A DNA stretch of 7,841 bases from Anaerolineae bacterium (GTDB lineage Bacteria > Chloroflexota > Anaerolineae > UBA1429), in the NCBI GenBank assembly GCA_016928125.1, contig JAFGLK010000294.1:1-7841 (forward strand), written 5' to 3'. The translations under genes were made by a program, and so were the position numbers. This document shows positions 6,544 to 7,841 of this stretch, in pieces (position 1 is the first letter of the stretch; every line of letters begins with the position of its first letter). Under the pieces are notes generated by a model that was not told the origin of the DNA, did not search any database, and saw only the letters and a list, made by a program, of their open reading frames with translations.

Positions 6544-6744
6544 ATGAATCAGAGAGTCGAGCAGAAGCTCGCCACCGGGAAGGCCACAAGCGTAACGGCC
6601 TCTCGTGACCGCGTGCTCAAGCCCTACGCACCTCCCAGGCTGCAATTGCTGGGGGACATTCGCGATCTGACCATGGGGGGATCGCCTGGAATCGGCGATA
6701 GCGGTGTCGAGGAGCCCGAGTTCCCCCAGGGTTGGCCTGGATGA
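6544..6744 (+). CDS. Lasso peptide precursor (A)
   Basis: This 66-aa peptide carries the complete lasso leader motif YxxPxLxxxGxxxxxT: Tyr28, Pro31, Leu33, Gly37 and Thr43. The Tyr, Pro and Leu dock onto the RRE protein, and the Thr sits two residues before the leader cleavage site in this class. That places cleavage after Met44 and gives a 22-residue core (45-66). The core begins GGSPGIGD, with Gly1 and Asp8 in place for an 8-residue macrolactam ring. The tail runs to a C-terminal Gly66, has three Glu and three Pro, and has no Cys, so any product would be a disulfide-free (class II) lasso. The leader has eight Lys/Arg and the core none. The gene lies between the cyclase and the kinase and overlaps the latter by ATGA. 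I do not recognise the core as a named peptide. Ring and cleavage are predictions from motif positions. Confidence 0.9.
   Translation: MNQRVEQKLATGKATSVTASRDRVLKPYAPPRLQLLGDIRDLTMGGSPGIGDSGVEEPEFPQGWPG
6676..6741 (+). other. Predicted lasso core peptide
   Basis: These are residues 45-66 of the precursor. The ring is predicted as GGSPGIGD, closed between the amine of Gly1 and the side chain of Asp8 (codon 6697-6699). The tail is 14 residues with Ser9, Glu12, Glu13, Glu15, Phe16 and Trp20, and it ends in Gly22. Phe16 and Trp20 are the only aromatic residues and so the likeliest steric plugs (inference). By hand addition, the monoisotopic mass after loss of one water is about 2136.94 Da. Confidence 0.7.
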
Positions 6745-7682
6745 TCTGGGTGCGATTCGGCCAGCGAGGGGCTCGCCCGTCAGCGCTTTGCTCCTATCGC
6801 GTGGCGGGCCACTCTCTGGTCAGCGATCAGCCCATCGCCGAGCTCGCCCCCTTTGCAGCGAAGGAGCCCGATCGGGCTCCTCCCGCGTGGCCGGGTTCAA
6901 GGGAGGCAGGCGCGCGCAAGTCGCGGAGAGTCTATCGCGGCCAGGGCTGGATCGGCAACGCGTGGCGAGATGTCGTTTGCTGGCAAGATGGGACGGCTTA
7001 TCGATTGTTCGTGGACGAGGCGGGAGAGTTTTCGATTGCCGCTGAGGATGGAGTCACCTGCCTCGTTGTAGAATCAGTGCAAGATGAAGCGGGCCTCGCG
7101 CAAGCGCTATTGGGCCCTGGGCTCATCCTGGCGTTCGCGCTGCATGGGGTTTGGGCCCTGCATGCCAGTGCCATCGTGAGGGAGGGCGAGGCACTCGCGT
7201 TCCTCGCCGAATCGGGGGTGGGCAAGTCGACGCTGGCCTCCGCTCTGTGTGATGATACGTGCTCTGGGTATCGGCTTCTGGCCGATGATGTTCTGCCGAT
7301 CTCGCTGGCGGCGGACGGTGCGCGGGTCTGGCCCCACTTTCCACAGCTGAAGCTGGATCGCACGGCTCAGCCTGGGCCAGGCGCGCCGGAAAGCTTGCCC
7401 CTGGATGCCTGCTACCTCTTGCAGCTTGGGGGAGAGGGGCCGGCAGAAAAGCGAGCGGAAAGCGTGCATGCGGCCACCCTGGCCTTTGTACGCCATACGA
7501 TCGCAGCCCGGCTGTTCGGCCCCGACTTATTGGGGCGTCATTTGCGGTTCTGCGAGGCGCTTGCCAGGCGCGTGCCGCTCCATCGTTTGGCGTATGACCA
7601 CTCGCGGGGGGCCTTGGCAGAGGCCAGACGCCTGGTAACAGGCGAACACAGCGCGTGTAGTGTGCTGCTCGGTAGCGCCTAG
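6741..7682 (+). CDS. HprK-like kinase of the lasso cluster (K)
   Basis: This 313-aa protein is related to the C-terminal kinase domain of HPr kinase/phosphorylase. Its N-terminal ~130 residues are specific to the cluster type and unrecognised. The kinase part shows 'LHASAIVREG' with His141 at the position of the conserved His of HprK, then the P-loop ESGVGKST (157-164), then LLADDVLP with Asp182-Asp183 (general base and metal). In the paeninodin cluster such a kinase phosphorylates the C-terminal Ser of the precursor. Here the precursor ends in Gly, so the target must differ. I place the start at ATG 6741, not the in-frame TTG at 6732. ATG 6741 overlaps the precursor stop as ATGA, a common translational-coupling arrangement, with AGGG nine bases upstream. 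It is followed one base later by the PqqD-like gene. Confidence 0.85.
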   Translation: MIWVRFGQRGARPSALCSYRVAGHSLVSDQPIAELAPFAAKEPDRAPPAWPGSREAGARKSRRVYRGQGWIGNAWRDVVCWQDGTAYRLFVDEAGEFSIAAEDGVTCLVVESVQDEAGLAQALLGPGLILAFALHGVWALHASAIVREGEALAFLAESGVGKSTLASALCDDTCSGYRLLADDVLPISLAADGARVWPHFPQLKLDRTAQPGPGAPESLPLDACYLLQLGGEGPAEKRAESVHAATLAFVRHTIAARLFGPDLLGRHLRFCEALARRVPLHRLAYDHSRGALAEARRLVTGEHSACSVLLGSA

Positions 7683-7683
7683 G

Positions 7684-7841
7684 ATGACTGCCTTGAGCGC
7701 CGATGCGAGAGCAGAGATCTCGCCGGGGACGCTGTTTCGAGAGCTGGACGGCGAGGCGGTGCTGCTGAATCTGGAGAGCGGTCACTATTACGGCCTCGAT
7801 GAGGTGGGCACGCGCATTCTGAGCCTCCTGGTCGATGGCCA
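7684..7841 (+). CDS. PqqD-like RiPP recognition element protein (lasso B1), N-terminal part
   Basis: The frame is open from ATG 7684 to the right edge: 52 complete codons and two bases of the next. The visible part fits the PqqD/RRE fold. It has the run 'AVLLNLESGHYYGLDEVG' (residues 25-42) followed by 'TRILSLLVDG', the hallmark strands and helix of the family. As lasso protein B1 it would bind the precursor leader through the YxxPxL motif and present it to the leader peptidase and cyclase. The family is about 80-100 aa, so about half is missing. Whether it is a stand-alone B1 or the front of a fused B1-B2 protein cannot be seen. It begins one base after the kinase stop with no clear Shine-Dalgarno, suggesting translational coupling. 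Confidence 0.85.
   Translation, partial: MTALSADARAEISPGTLFRELDGEAVLLNLESGHYYGLDEVGTRILSLLVDG

Noticed and set aside
6679..6741. Alternative core starting at Gly46 with a 7-residue ring to the same Asp
   Set aside because: It would put Thr43 three residues before the cut instead of two. Gly45 as residue 1 satisfies both the Thr rule and the usual 8-residue ring for Asp.

Overview
The window comes from a GC-rich bacterial chromosome. It holds the left part of a lasso-peptide (RiPP) biosynthetic operon on the + strand and, divergent from it, a small catabolic gene pair on the - strand. The host is probably a Chloroflexota (Anaerolineae or Caldilineae-like) bacterium. That guess rests on the large gingipain-like C25 peptidase with a 'LEWSTTTEVGNLGF' N-terminal module and on the overall style of the genes. 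It is a low-to-moderate confidence inference, because no rRNA or other phylogenetic marker is present.

Left region (1-1375, - strand): a D-2-hydroxyacid dehydrogenase (404-1375) is followed 80 bp downstream by the N-terminal 107 residues of a mandelate racemase / muconate-lactonizing-type enolase-superfamily enzyme (1-323), which runs off the left edge. Both have good Shine-Dalgarno sites. A well-matched sigma70-type promoter (TTGACC-16-TATCAT) lies upstream of the dehydrogenase. They look like a sugar-acid or hydroxy-acid metabolism operon unrelated to the lasso genes.

Intergenic control region (1376-1805): besides the leftward promoter it holds a strong rightward extended -10 promoter (TGGTATAAT at 1596-1604, weak -35 TTGTTC). 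A perfect ATGAC-N6-GTCAT dyad is centred about 42 bp before the predicted start of transcription, the geometry of a class II CRP/FNR-type activator site. A second extended -10 (TGCTAAAAT) lies 115 bp upstream. The transcript would carry a leader of about 195 nt with a possible hairpin before an AGGAGG ribosome-binding site.

Right region (1806-7841, + strand): five tightly packed genes read in one direction. In order they are a secreted C25 cysteine peptidase (935 aa), an asparagine-synthetase-like lasso cyclase (C, 631 aa), the 66-aa lasso precursor (A), an HprK-like kinase (K, 313 aa, ATGA overlap with the precursor) and a PqqD-like RRE protein (B1, cut by the right edge). The precursor has the complete YxxPxLxxxGxxxxxT leader motif. 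It predicts a 22-residue core with Gly1 and Asp8 placed for an 8-residue macrolactam ring.

How the genes would work together: B1 (RRE) binds the leader through the YxxPxL motif. A B2 transglutaminase-like leader peptidase, expected just past the right edge but not seen, would cut after Met44. The cyclase would adenylate Asp8 and join it to Gly1. The HprK-like kinase would phosphorylate the peptide or another substrate. The exported C25 peptidase is an unusual partner whose role is open. No exporter, B2 or regulator gene is visible in the window, so completeness of the cluster cannot be judged.
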